From Bathynomus jamesi (lineage: Eukaryota; Arthropoda; Malacostraca; Isopoda; Cirolanidae): a stretch of 64,000 nucleotides of DNA. Made by a program: the position numbers and the translations under genes. The DNA lies in the NCBI GenBank assembly GCA_023014485.1, contig JAJOZX010007479.1, forward strand, positions 45,001 through 109,000. The letters run 5' to 3'. The notes beneath the pieces were generated by a model. It had not been told where the DNA came from, did not search any database, and saw nothing but the letters and a program-made list of their open reading frames with translations. Below, piece after piece: positions 53,644 to 63,956 of this stretch (the stretch's first letter is position 1; each line of letters opens with the position of its first letter).

Positions 53644-53650
<7 letters not shown>
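53619..53650 (-). repeat. LTR copy 5, inverted, first 32 bp
   Basis: TGTTCTCAGGGAACCATTC..., ending in a (TA)n run at 53647-53674. Confidence 0.75.
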
Positions 53651-53678
<28 letters not shown>

Positions 53679-54420
53679 CGTAAACTCCAGAAAATTGCAG
53701 AACACTCGAATCTTTATAAACACAAATTTGCTGTACCTTTATTTTGGAAAATTCTAAAAGATTCGAATCTTTAACGTTCATGAAACACAAATTCGCCATA
53801 CTTTTAATTTGATTATTTTTAATTTGCTTTATTTTAATTTGCATTTTGATTTACACAAAATTAAGAAGGGGTGGGGGTGACATCAGAAGACCACGTGGTT
53901 TTGGAGGGGGATTTAAGTCATTGTCCACAAATGACCACAAAGGGGGGGGACGGCTTTGAAAACCACCCGAAAAAGGATCACGTCATTTTTGAATGACCCC
54001 TTAGGGGTATCTTAAGAGAAAGGTGTTCAAAAGAGCTGTCCGGTCAATTCTTCAATTGTACCGAGCAGTAACTGAATGTGTTGATTAAATCGACTGTGAT
54101 CTGCCGATGAGCATGATGAAAAGCACGTGTTCATCTCGGGGCAACAACATTCAAGGCGGTAACATTAGGCTTATCTTCAGTTACAAAAAAACTTCGAATC
54201 GTGTTCTTTCCAATGGTGTCTAATTCATCTTTATAGCTTTTATATTTTGAAGATATTAAATTTTGGAATCGGGGTAAATAAATTGACTGAAACACCCTGT
54301 AGAATAAACCTTATACGGAAGGGGACTTCATTAAAGAATCTTCGTATATTTTATTAATATTTGGGTTGTCATGTGCAATTTCCACTACATATACACGAGT
54401 GTGTGTGTGTATATTATACT

Positions 54421-54610
54421 TGCCAACATTTTGAAAAGCAAAAGCGGTAGGATTTATAATCAATGCAAAGGGATCCGGGAGCATGCACCCCCCCGCACGG
54501 GAAATTTTTTTAAATCTAGCCTTAAATGATGCACTCTAATTCATTCTGAGCATAAAAAGTTTGATATTATTTGCAGGTTTTCATGTTAATAATGTGAAAA
54601 TTCTAGACTG
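54421..54610. repeat. uninterrupted relative of the 43.0/47.5-kb repeat (empty site)
   Basis: AACATTTTGAAAAGCAAAAGCGG..., AAATGATGCACTCTAATTCATTCTGAG and TTGATATTATTTGCAGG run straight through the position where the hAT element sits at 43136. Interval 54611-54888 holds no other recognised feature. Confidence 0.85.
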
Positions 54611-54890
54611 GATTTTTATCAGAGAAGTTATTTTTTTTTAATTTAAAATTTAAAATTTTTGAATCTTAATTAGTGTAAAATATAATTTATGAAGTATACT
54701 GGAGTATGATTTCTGGCGACCTAAATAACTTTTCACAGTATGTGTCTTTTCAAAGGTTGTTTTAATTTAACTCTTCCAAAACCCAAAATTAAGTTCCTCC
54801 AAAGGACAAAAAATCTTGGGCAAAAAATGTTTGTTCTGGGAATAGCGTCAAGTCAAGGAACAGAAAATCTAAACGACGCTTCAACTTGTA

Positions 54891-55261
54891 CAGGGTTTTT
54901 ACAATGTTTTGTCACCCCAGTAAAATACTAACTGATTTTCGTTTTCCTTTCAGACCCATTTGAAATGCATGATAACAGCAACTATACGATTGAATAACGT
55001 ATAATGGCTACTACCTGGGTCCATGAGCAACCACGTAATGGCAAAAAACTATTGAAATATTCGTGCGGACTTCCATGACCAATTCAGTGGTGCACCTACC
55101 CAAAAAGGACTCCGTTGAGATGGGAAAAGAACTTGTTAACAACAGGAACTGTAAAAGATAAACCAAGAACTGGGAGGCCATCTGAGTGATAAATGAGTCT
55201 GAAAGAAAAACGAAAATTAGTTAGTATTTTACTGGGGTGACAAGACATTGTGGACACCCTG
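54891..55261 (+). mobile_element. internally deleted mariner element (371 bp)
   Basis: TA-flanked. Ends CAGGGTTTTTACAATGTTTTG and inverse, with about 70-bp inverted repeats (CCCAGTAAAATACTAACTGA). The centre still reads HDQFSGAPTPTKKT-like and LLTTGTVKDKPRTGRPSE, the helix-turn-helix linker of a mariner-type transposase; the catalytic part is gone. Confidence 0.85.
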
Positions 55262-55315
55262 TACCTTATATAGATACTTTATAAATACGTTGATATCCTT
55301 AACCTAATTTAAACT

Positions 55316-55500
55316 GAGCCAGCACCCGAGTCTCAGTGGGTAACACCGTTTCCCATTATTCGAAGTGGAGACACTGAGATCACGGGGTTCGACTCCTGAT
55401 GGTACTGTTTCCTAACCGGGTACAGCGAAAGAAAGTTCTTATAAATGACAAAAGTAATTGAAAATCGAAAAGTTACAGAACGTTACCTGAACAATCAATA
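55316..55500 (+). repeat. tRNA-derived SINE
   Basis: TCTCAGTGGGTAACACCG (A-box region), AAGTGGAGACACTGAGATC and GGGGTTCGACTCC (B box). The same family is at 61690-61925. Confidence 0.6.
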
Positions 55501-55589
55501 ATAAATTCACATTTTATTATGTTTATTCGGAAACGGCTTAGGCTCAGTGTGAAGTTAAGTAGTGTTGGATAGGGGTGGGGGTAGGGGAC

Positions 55590-55690
55590 ACTGGATGTTG
55601 AATAGTGGAAGTCGAAAAATCCTCCGGTGAAGCGAAACAAGAAAATATGGCTTTGGGTGCTTTGAACTAGAAAAGGTTGAGAACCATTGA
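55590..55690. repeat. right end of a decayed hAT MITE
   Basis: TCCTCCGGTGAAGCG, GGGTGCTTTGAACTAGAAAAGG and TTGAGAACCATTG match the right end at 18900-18974. Confidence 0.45.
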
Positions 55691-55922
55691 GTTAATGCAA
55701 TGGACTACATTAGTCTGGCCTGAGCGCCGTGTCATTGATTACACTGGCCAACAAGTATTTTTCATCAGATATAATTATGGGTGGGCTAGATAGCTGTTGG
55801 GACGCTGATTCCAAATCTGTTTTCGGTTTTCCTCTAGCACGTCTAGTTTTCGAGATGAGTCCGATCGTAATATATATAATAAATATATATATAATATGCG
55901 TATAACTATATATAATATAATA

Positions 55923-56574
55923 CAGGGTGTCCCAAAAGTCCCTATCTATTTTGTTGAAATAGGCTGAATTTCAAATAAATGTCACACTGACCTGAATATA
56001 GATATATTTCTATATAAATTACAAGTATTACACCATTAAAATCTTAATTAGTAATTTCTACATGTGCTCCATCTGTATCTCTGCAAATCTCAAAGCGGTC
56101 AGCTGCATTGCGGAACACATTTCCGAGCAATTCAGGGGTTATTTTCTCAACTGCTTGCCTAATGCGATCTCGCAGATCTGGTAAATCTCGAATATTTCTG
56201 CGATAGACCTCTGATTTAATGAAACCCCAAGCAAAGAAATCCAATGGGGTCAAATCCGGAGATCGCGCTGCCCAGGGCCTATTTCCCCCACGTCCAATCC
56301 AACAATTTGGAAAACGCTCGTTTAGGTATGTCTGAACAATTCTGGCATAATGACGTGGTGCCCCATCCTGCTGAAAGACTACATTGTCGAGAATGCCATC
56401 TTCAAGAAGTTGAGGTTCTAAAATTAATTAAAAATTTAAAAATTTAAAAATAATTAAAATAGAAATCTAATGCATGTATTTGTCTAGAAAGGTGCATGCA
56501 ATCATGTCATTAAAACATTCATTTGAAATTCAGCCTATTTCAACAAAATAGATAGGGACTTTTGGGACACCCTG
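55923..56574 (-). mobile_element. DD41D mariner, internally deleted
   Basis: TA-flanked, ends CAGGGTGTCCCAAAAGTCCC and inverse. Minus-strand code keeps DNVVFQQDGAPRHYARIVQ (second catalytic Asp) and AARSPDLTPLDFFAWGFIK (third Asp), 41 residues apart, and the C-terminal RDTDGAHVEITN. The N-terminal two-thirds is deleted. Confidence 0.85.
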
Positions 56575-56869
56575 TATATAATACTATATACACAATATAT
56601 AATATATGTTCTTTATACATGTAGCGAAGTATTTTGTCGTTGCAGCTTAGGTGTAGGTTTTTGCTTTACCGTTTCTGTACCCTCATGTATGGCATTTTGT
56701 CGTTTCAACTTAGGCTTTCCGCAGGTTGTCTTGTGGTATTTTAGGTGAGAGCAGTTGCTGCCCACAAATTTGCAAACGTTGCACATGTACACCCTTTTAT
56801 TCTTTGGCGTAACAGTCACATGTCGTGTTGTGTTTTGTTTTGTTTTGTGTCGCCCACTTATACATTCTA

Positions 56870-58604
56870 TTTTTTTAGGTGATTTACATCAACCCACTCA
56901 TCGATCATCATACCTCGAAAGTGTAAAAATCACCCCGATAATTTCTGTTACGTGTGCGGCTCGTTCGCGACGAAATCACAACGGCGTACAATCACGATGG
57001 ATCTTCGGAAAACTTACCGGTTATACTTCGGCTGTCCACTAGGCGACCAAGATAAGGCGTGAGCGCCACATGCTATCTGTACCGTTTGTTCGAATGGATT
57101 ACGTAACTGGTTGAACCAAAGGAAAAAGTCGATGCCGTTCGCTATACCCATGATATGGAGGGAGCCGAGAGACCATCGTGGCGATTGTTACTTTTGCAAT
57201 GTTAACATAACTGGATTCTCCGTGAAGAACAAGCATAACATCGTTTATCCGAACGTAATCAGACCGATTCCTCACTCACGATGACACGATGCCGATTCCG
57301 GTACCTCCACAGAATGGACTCGATTCTTTAGAAGACGAAAGGGAATCCGACGAAGGTGCAATTGGCGGAGATGGGGGGCCTTCGGCTGATCTTGACTACA
57401 CACCTGACGAAGAGCAATCGGAGCCGGAGAAGCTTACCCAAAACGAGTTGAATGACCTCATTAGAGACCTAGCCCTCTCCAAAGAGAAATTGGAACTTCT
57501 CTCCTCGAGACTCAAGCAAAAACACTTACTTGAGAAGAACGTCCGAGTGTGTCACTATCGAAAACGAAACCATGATTTGGCGACATTCTTTACAGTAGAG
57601 TGAGTAGACGGTCCGCTCTGCTATTATCATGATATCAATGGACTTTTCGAGAACTTGTCACAATGTCACAGGTACACACACCAATTGAGTGGCGCCTCTT
57701 CATTGATTCCTCACAGCGAAGCTTGGAAGTGGTTCTCCTGCATAACGGGAACTTAAAGCCGTCTATCCCGATCGCCCACTCCGTTCATCTAAAGGAGACG
57801 TACGATAACATGAATATACTACGCGAAGCAATCCAATACAGCACTCATCAATGGAATATCTGTGGTGATCTCAAAGTCATTGATATGTTAATGGGCATGC
57901 AAGGAGGGTTTACGAAATACTGTTGTTTCCTATGCCTATGGGACAGCCGAGCTACCGCGGATCATTACATCAGACGTGACTGGCATCAAAGAGGCACACA
58001 CGAGCCAGGAGCGGGCAATGTCCAATGTGTTCCTTTAGTTGATCCAAAGAAGATTTTCCTGCTACCTCTCCACATTAAGCTCGTCTTAATGAAAATTTTG
58101 TGAAAGCGATGGGTAAGGCGAATTCGAGAGGGTTTCGATACCTTGTTGAGAAATTTGCAAACATTTGCCGCGAAATTGAAGGAGGGAATTTTGTGGGGCC
58201 CCAAGTCAGGGAGGTTCTACAGGATGAAGGCTTTGAAGAAAGCCTCAATGCCTTAGAACTAAAAGCATGGCAGGCTTTCAAATGGATTTGTGGAAACTTC
58301 TTGGGTAACCACAAATCTCCCACATACAAAGATGGTTCAGAAACTGCTCGATGCATATCAAGAAATGGGCTGTCGCATGTTCTTGAAAATACATTTTTTA
58401 CATTTGCATCTAGATTTCTTTCCCGAAAACCTTGGCGCGGTGAGTGACGAACAGGGTGAACGCTTCCATCAAGATATCCAGTCAATGGAAAATCGCTACC
58501 AAGGTTTCTGGAACGAAAGTATGCTGGCAGACTACTGCTGGATGTTGTACCGCGACGATCCGGACAAGGTTTACAAGAGGAAATCGTACTCGCAACGTTT
58601 TTAG
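56870..58604 (+). pseudogene. Cys-rich, transposase-like protein of a family common in arthropod genomes
   Basis: The N-terminal part reads NHPDNFCYVCGSFATKSQRR, YFGCPLGDQDKA-stop-APHAICTVCSN and HRGDCYFCNV: three C-x2-C pairs, probably zinc ligands. A TGA at 57060-57062 replaces Trp. After a shift near 57280 comes an acidic linker (57289-57603), then FIDSSQRSLEVVLLHNGN, QWNICGDLKVIDMLMG and GGFTKYCCFLCLWDSRA (57663-58103). After two more shifts come HLHLDFFPENLGAVSDEQ, GERFHQDIQSMENRYQGFW and MLADYCWMLYRD, ending at 58604 before AATAAA. I know this set of motifs from uncharacterised arthropod and cnidarian repeat proteins. Asp in FIDSS, Asp in CGDLK and a Glu in DEQGERFHQ may be a DDE triad (inference). 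Confidence 0.7.
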
Positions 58605-58885
58605 GTTGGTGTACATTTCTTTTTATGAATAAAGTTGTACTTTTATGATAAATTGTGCTGAAATTAACATGAGTCATATTTCGATAACTAGATGTGCTAG
58701 AGGAAAACCGAAACCAGATTTGGAATCAGCGTACGAAACTGGTCTGGAAACGTATGTGTATACATCTTTGATGAGAGGATAAAGTTCGATTTTGTCGACG
58801 AGTGTTATTTATTAATCCAACCTAATCTATATCTGTCCTTTAGTTCTATGAAGTGGAGGATAAGGGTAGCTGTATTTTTTTTATG

Positions 58886-59015
58886 GGCGAGCGCTCCCCC
58901 TCCCCGAAAATAGAAAGACAAGGAGAGAGAACCAAAATCAAGGCACAGAGTTTTCGAAATGTCTGGACACCGCGTTTGAAAGAGTGGAGGTAATTAACAG
59001 GAAAGAAGATGGATT
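58886..59015 (+). repeat. dispersed repeat, copy 2 (partner 16366-16520)
   Basis: CTCCCCCTCCCCGAAAATAG, CAGAGTTTTCGAAATGTCTGG, TTTGAAAGAGTGGAGGTAATTAACAG and AGATGGATT follow the order of motifs at 16366-16520. 59016-59340 is purine-rich with no recognised gene. Confidence 0.5.
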
Positions 59016-59344
59016 GAGGAAGGTCGTTTCAGAGTTCACCGCTTGAGTAGATGAAAGATTGAGAATATCAGTTGACCATTGAGTTAGAGAGTTCGACAGA
59101 AAAGGGATGAGAATGTGCTGGTCGTTGGGACCAAGAAGGAAGAAAATTAAATAGAAGGAAAGGGGAGACGTTGGGGGGAGAAGGAGAAAAGGGAGGAAGA
59201 GGAACGAAAGTGTGACTAGAAGAGAATAGATGTCCGCGCTCAAGCAGGGCGCGCAGGGGTGCAGAGCAGGCTCACTTTGCAGTGGTGAGGCTCTGAACTC
59301 CGGTGCCTGTTAGCCCAAAAGGATATCAACAGGCCCCCTAAGAA

Positions 59345-59348
<4 letters not shown>

Positions 59349-59425
<77 letters not shown>
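59349..59425. repeat. (CT)n microsatellite
   Basis: Pure CT alternation over about 77 bp. Confidence 0.97.
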
Positions 59426-59429
<4 letters not shown>

Positions 59430-59513
59430 AGGCAGTATTATTATGTTTGTATTTCTACTTGCTCTATTTTCTTGCACCTGGTTTGACACCACAACTTCCT
59501 TGTGTGTGTGTAT

Positions 59514-59515
59514 GT

Positions 59516-59571
<56 letters not shown>

Positions 59572-59580
59572 ACACACACA
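59514..59580. repeat. (TA)n / (CA)n microsatellite
   Basis: TA tract to 59567, then a short ACAC run. 59581-59760 holds no recognised feature. Confidence 0.9.
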
Positions 59581-59761
59581 CACTGTATATAACTTTTTAT
59601 CACCACGTATTATCAGTTTTTTAGGTCAAACCTTTGGTTAGTGTATTTCTGCTGTCCTACATAACTGGTCATATTTCAAACCTTTATGAATATTCTAACC
59701 TGATTTTTATATTGTAACTTTTCTCTGACACCTATTTTGTAGGGTGTTTTGTTTTAATATA

Positions 59762-60113
59762 CAGGGTATCCCAGAAGTCTGGACTCAGAGGGAAAATAGA
59801 CATTATATTTTTAAGGTGAAACAAACACATTTCTAATGTCAGTTTTACATATTTCAGGAAAGAAAATACCATGATGGGTCAGCATACCAATCCAGAGAAG
59901 GTGAAACTGGTATTGCTACATGTTTTTGGAAAAAACCAGAGGGAGGCATGTTCGTAAAATAACTGACATGCCTCCCTCTGGCTTTTTCCGGAAACATGTA
60001 GCAATACCAGTTCACCTTCTTGAAATATGTAAAACTGACATTAGAAATGTGTTTGTTTCACTTTAAAAATATATTGTCTTTTCCCTTTGAGTCCAGACTT
60101 CTGGGACACCCTA
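59762..60113. mobile_element. fold-back mariner-type MITE (352 bp)
   Basis: Ends CAGGGTATCCCAGAAGTCTGG and inverse. Each arm is about 170 bp, including AACAAACACATTTCTAATGTC and GGTATTGCTACATGTTTTTGG. Almost the whole element is one hairpin. Confidence 0.85.
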
Positions 60114-60264
60114 TACAGTTGATTGGAAGTGTAGGGTCGGAAGTCAAACATTAAATGAAAACCATCTTAAAGGTCATCTAACGAAATTTTTCATTTCTTA
60201 AAAACAACAATGTTTGAAGACTTGAAATATACGAAGTTGAAAATAGAATATAAACATTGTAATA

Positions 60265-60299
<35 letters not shown>

Positions 60300-60711
60300 T
60301 TATTATCATCAATAATAACATAACTGCTACCCTATTTATTATTATTATTATTATATTATTAATTATTATTATTTTATTATTATTATTGTTATTGACCCTT
60401 CTTATTACTGAAGTTATTGGGTGTCACAGGTTTTCCGATATCTTTCAGTATGGAAATTGCTAAAAAAAATTACCATCTGAATCTTGTGATTTTTGGGGCC
60501 TAATATTATAAAAAGGTTTTCCCTGACAATGACTTCTGCTGTACCGTGTGACTTCCTTTAAAAGTGGTGAAAATTTTGTTAAAAAAAAATTTAAAAATGG
60601 TGAAATTTTATGGATTTGAAAAAATTTTATGTACAAAATATTGAATATAAATTCACTTCTTACATTCATCATATTTTTTGCGTGAAAAATAAAACCCTCA
60701 GTTTAACATAC

Positions 60712-60712
<1 letters not shown>
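60114..60712. other. unassigned interval with (TAA)n and (TTA)n blocks
   Basis: Trinucleotide repeats at 60268-60300 and 60340-60390. No gene recognised. Confidence 0.5.

Positions 60713-60778
<66 letters not shown>
60713..60778. repeat. (TA)n microsatellite
   Basis: About 66 bp of TA alternation. Confidence 0.97.
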
Positions 60779-60781
<3 letters not shown>

Positions 60782-60950
60782 TAAATATTGAATTTCATAT
60801 TATTTATCAGATAACTTATCTGACATACCCTTCAGATGACATTATCTGCCAAAGGTTAATAATAACTATTTTTAATATTTGTTTCTCTACGAGAACACAT
60901 TAAAAAAAATCGATAAGGCAAACATTTTATTTACAAACAGGAAAAATATA

Positions 60951-61349
60951 CAGGGTGTCCCGTAAGTCTGGACCCATAGGGAAAAATAATAAAATTACAA
61001 AATAGTCCAAAAATTTATTACATAATCTGTTCAAAGTGTCCGCCGTTGTGTCGCACACATAGTTGAAGACGCAATCTCCACTGCGACAGCACTTTCTGAA
61101 TCACAGTCGCAGAAATTTCTTGACACGCCTCCACAATGCGTGCTTTAAGGTGGAAAATGTTCTGAAGTTTGACCTCGTACACTTTGGCTTTCAAGTGGCC
61201 CCACAAATTTAACTCCAGCGGAGTAAGATCATAATAAAAAATAATAAAAATAATAATAAAAAATAAAAAAATATATTATAAATAAATTTTTGGACTATTT
61301 TGTAATTTTATTATTTTTCCCTATGGGTCCAGACTTACGGGACACCCTG
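60951..61349 (-). mobile_element. internally deleted mariner (rosa-like) element
   Basis: TA-flanked, ends CAGGGTGTCCCGTAAGTCTGG and inverse, with further matching arms (AAAATAATAAAATTACAAAA). The minus strand 61236-61018 reads DLTPLELNLWGHLKAKVY, the last catalytic block with Glu where relatives have Asp, and the C-terminal LQLCVRHNGGHFEQIM. The rest of the gene is missing. Confidence 0.85.
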
Positions 61350-61689
61350 TACAGTATTTTCAAGTCGCCATAACTTCATGTAAGTGATGATTTCGATATC
61401 GTATCGTTTCTCGTCGTACAAAAATGCAACGCAGTGAAGAGCAGGAAGATAACGCGAGTCTCAAACTGCGTCTCGGCAAAAAATCCATGAATGTTTTACG
61501 TAATTGAGATGATATTGAAGATACTAAGAGTATACTAGTGAAATCATTAAAACAATAAAACATCAAAACAGACTGAGTGAGTCACCGTATTACAAAATTT
61601 ATTGTTTACTTAAAAGAAAATTTTAAAAAAAATTCAAAATTTTAATTATTATACTTTGTTTACGAGTAAATGTTCATGACTGGCCGCCT
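61350..61689. other. unassigned interval
   Basis: A 68-codon minus frame at 61360-61566 has no recognised motif. Confidence 0.4.
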
Positions 61690-61925
61690 ACTGCCTATCC
61701 TGCTAGCGCCCGTGGTTTAGTATGTAACGCCGTTTCTCTTTTAGTATGTAACGCCGTTTCTTTATAACTGAAGTCGAGACACTGAGGTCGAAGGTTCGAC
61801 TCCGATAGTGCTAGCAATAATAATAATCAAGGAATTAGCGGAATGAGCCGCATTAGTCTGGTCTGAGCACTGTACCAGTTTCTAGCCCTGTTCGATGATT
61901 ACTATACTCTATCCTCCCAGAGAAA
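61690..61925 (+). repeat. tRNA-derived SINE
   Basis: GCGCCCGTGGTTTAGTATGTAACGCCG (A-box region, with a 30-bp TTTAGTATGTAACGCCG duplication), GAAGTCGAGACACTGAGGTC and AAGGTTCGACTCCG (B box), then (AAT)n and a body with CGCATTAGTCTGGTCTGAGC. That body motif also occurs at about 55700-55725. Confidence 0.65.
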
Positions 61926-62145
61926 TACAGTCTGTTCTTATCATATTTACCAAGTTTATCAAACTCGCTTAAATATATGTTTGTTCGCATTGTCATAACA
62001 GAGTTGATATTGTAATTTTTAACATGTTATCCGATGGGTTAAATTTCAAATTACATCGAGGCACTAAAATCAGAAGATCAAATATCGAAGACAATGTTGA
62101 CTAGTAGACTACCTTACTAGTAGAAAATAGTATGCGAGGGTGTCT

Positions 62146-62176
<31 letters not shown>

Positions 62177-62309
62177 CTTAACTCATTACGCGTGTTGTAA
62201 GCATTCTACCAAATGATCTTATTTTGGTGAACTTTTCCCAGAATTGAGCCCCAAACGTGCATGCATTATACACGTGACCATGCACACAGTAGGTGCTAGT
62301 GTTGATTAA

Positions 62310-62590
62310 TTATCGTTGTTTTGGTAGGCAGAAGCGAACGTGATGATGTATGTTGTTGAAGATGTTCCATAATACATATGAACTATTCAAATGTTGTTGG
62401 TGATGTCCTACGCATATATGGTGTGAAAAAATGTTGCAGTAAACATCTGCTTTCAGATGTTCCCAAAGGAAGAAGTTTAGTGACGATAAATGAGATAATG
62501 TATTGTTGGTCACGTGTCATTCTGTCACCGAAGAGGGATTGAACATGATCCATGCTCCTCTGTGATGTGTGGCATCTTGAGTAAATTCAT
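62310..62590 (-). pseudogene. mariner (DD41D-like) transposase relic
   Basis: The minus strand reads QDATHHRGAWIMFNPSSV, like the QQDGAPPH block, then SLNFFLWEHLKADVYCN, like LDFFLWGHLKxxVY with the catalytic Asp changed to Asn. Ends not found. Confidence 0.55.
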
Positions 62591-63082
62591 TGTTATCGAA
62601 CTGATTCATGAGTTTAACAAATATGGGAGATAGAACATATATTGGTGACCTTGCCTTAACAATATACGAATAGAGAAGGAAGATCCTAAGAGGTAAATAT
62701 GCAATTCATTTCTCTCGTACGCTATTGAGTTTATCTATCTATCTATCTATATCTATATATATATATATATATATATATAACAATCTGTTCCTAAAGTATA
62801 ATTTAAATACTTTTAAAAATTCCTAGGTTTAATGTGTCAAATAATGAAACCCTTCATTTCTGCAAATTTAGAACTTGACTTCAAAACTGACACTTTTAAT
62901 ATAAGTTACATATTTGTGGATCGTTCGTTCACTTTCGAAAAAAAAAATTAAACTTGAAGATCTCAAAGAATTACCTATTAGAAACTTTTGGGATGTTTTA
63001 AAACTTTAAAAGTTTCAGCAAATACATTTCCCCAATTGTAAAGTTTTATTATGAAAATGAAATGCTTATATTTAATCTGGGC
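62591..63082. other. unassigned interval
   Basis: Contains (CTAT)n then (TA)n at 62735-62780. No gene recognised. Confidence 0.5.
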
Positions 63083-63295
63083 TACCTCGTGGCCACGTCG
63101 CGATACCCCTTTCAGTTAGATCAGCGAGATTAAGTGATGTTGGGTTTGTTCAGTTGCTGAACGGATGACTATCCGTGTTCAGATAATGTAGTGACCTTGA
63201 GATTGCTCGGATCTCACGTAAAGTTGTAAGTTCCCTCCAGTCCTATGACTTTTGCCGATACGAGTAAGATTAGACAACCCAAATATTATGATTAT
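63083..63295 (+). repeat. 5S-rRNA-derived SINE
   Basis: GGGCTACCTCGTGGCCACGTCG, CCCCTTTCAGTTAGATCAGCG, GATTAAGTGATGTTGGG, GTTGCTGAACGGATGACTATC, then the body CACGTAAAGTTGTAAGTTCC and the tail ATTATGATTATT. Full length. Confidence 0.8.
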
Positions 63296-63627
63296 TTTCC
63301 ATTTATAAGTTAAAATTTTTAGCTTGGTAAAATTGCTTTTTAAATAAAAAATTTGGTAATTATGCAGCCAATGCCATGACTTACATTTCCAGCAAAAAAT
63401 ATATTTTTCTAGCGTAATTTGATGCGTTTTATTCAAATCTAAGCTTCATTTGTTGTGCAAATGTTCCAAAAGGGAACCTAACCTAACCCTAACCTAACAA
63501 CAACGTAGAATTACCTTTCAAATCTGAGCTTAATTTGTTGTACAAATGTTCCAAAACGGACCCTATTTACACTGTCTTGAAAAATATTGATACTCTCCTG
63601 ATTATTTTCACAAAACTTATTAATACA
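63296..63627. other. unassigned interval
   Basis: Includes a short CCTAACCTAACCCTAACC block at 63478-63497. No gene. Confidence 0.5.
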
Positions 63628-63635
63628 CTTTAAAT

Positions 63636-63956
63636 TAGGGTTGCCAGACGTCCCGTATTTTACGGGACAGTCCCGCATTTGATCCAAAAATCCTGCGTTC
63701 AAAATGCCCTACAAAAATATTTTTTAAGCAAATTTTTTAGGGATGAATTGATTTAGAATTTCAATATTATGTATAATAATTTCAATTTATTCACGATGTT
63801 TAATTGTTAAATATTATTGTAATAAAATTTTTCTAATTTTGTTTGTTGTAACCGTTGAAGAAATCGTTTCAATTTGAAAAAAAATTTGGTTTAAAAAAAA
63901 AAAACCTTGGAAAATTTTTTGTCCCGCATGGGCATTTGAAAAATCTGGCAACCCTA
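63636..63956. mobile_element. 321-bp hAT-type MITE with exact 8-bp TSD
   Basis: CTTTAAAT at 63628-63635 and 63957-63964. Ends TAGGGTTGCCAGACGTCC and the inverse of TAGGGTTGCCAGATTTTTC. Second motif pair GTCCCG in both arms. No coding content. Confidence 0.85.

Larger units (their letters stand above)
51943..54000. mobile_element. Harbinger/PIF-like non-autonomous element, TTA duplication
   Basis: Ends GGGGCCATTCAAAAACCACATG and the inverse of GGGGTCATTCAAAAATGACG, with TTA at 51940-51942 and 54001-54003. A 3-bp TTA/TAA target and GGG-CATTCAAAAA ends are typical of PIF/Harbinger. Nested inside is the LTR cluster. Confidence 0.75.
51590..54302 (+). pseudogene. mariner (DD41D-like) transposase relic split by a Harbinger-like insertion
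   Basis: 51590-51942 reads, with stops, RIPDVKDIRRIE, then LHFFPYKIRVQRKLTP (the typical region before the first catalytic Asp) and a shortened jump to VLWCPDLSPCNFSF. It is cut at TTA 51940-51942 and resumes at 54004 as RGILRE-KVFKRAVRSI, like the LWGYLKxKVY block. A right end ACACCCTGTA occurs at 54293-54302. Strongly decayed and internally deleted. Confidence 0.6.
55741..58805 (+). mobile_element. TIR-bounded element with a widespread Cys-rich protein, superfamily unassigned
   Basis: The outer ends ACACTGGCCAACAAGTA and the inverse of ACACTCGTCGACAAAAT are diverged partners. Further in, CGCTGATTCCAAATCTG, TTTCGGTTTTCCTCTAGCAC and TCTAGTT are nearly identical inverted copies (55802-55861 and 58671-58732). 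Total inverted repeat about 115 bp. A mariner MITE (55923-56574) is inserted just inside the left repeat. One plus-strand gene fills the centre. The target duplication is not clear (ATT/TATTTATT region). Confidence 0.75.

Noticed and set aside
56613..56819. Minus-strand zinc-finger-like frame (CNVCKFVGSNCSHLKYHKTTC)
   Set aside because: The Cys/His spacing is suggestive, but the frame is short and lies next to and opposite the plus-strand gene of the same element. I could not decide whether it is real, so it is not listed as a gene.
58938..59243. 101-codon minus frame in purine-rich DNA
   Set aside because: Low-complexity Leu/Phe/Ser/Pro composition follows from the purine-rich opposite strand; no recognised motif.
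60610..60903. 97-codon frame through the (TA)n tract
   Set aside because: The centre is a YI repeat encoded by the microsatellite; not a protein.
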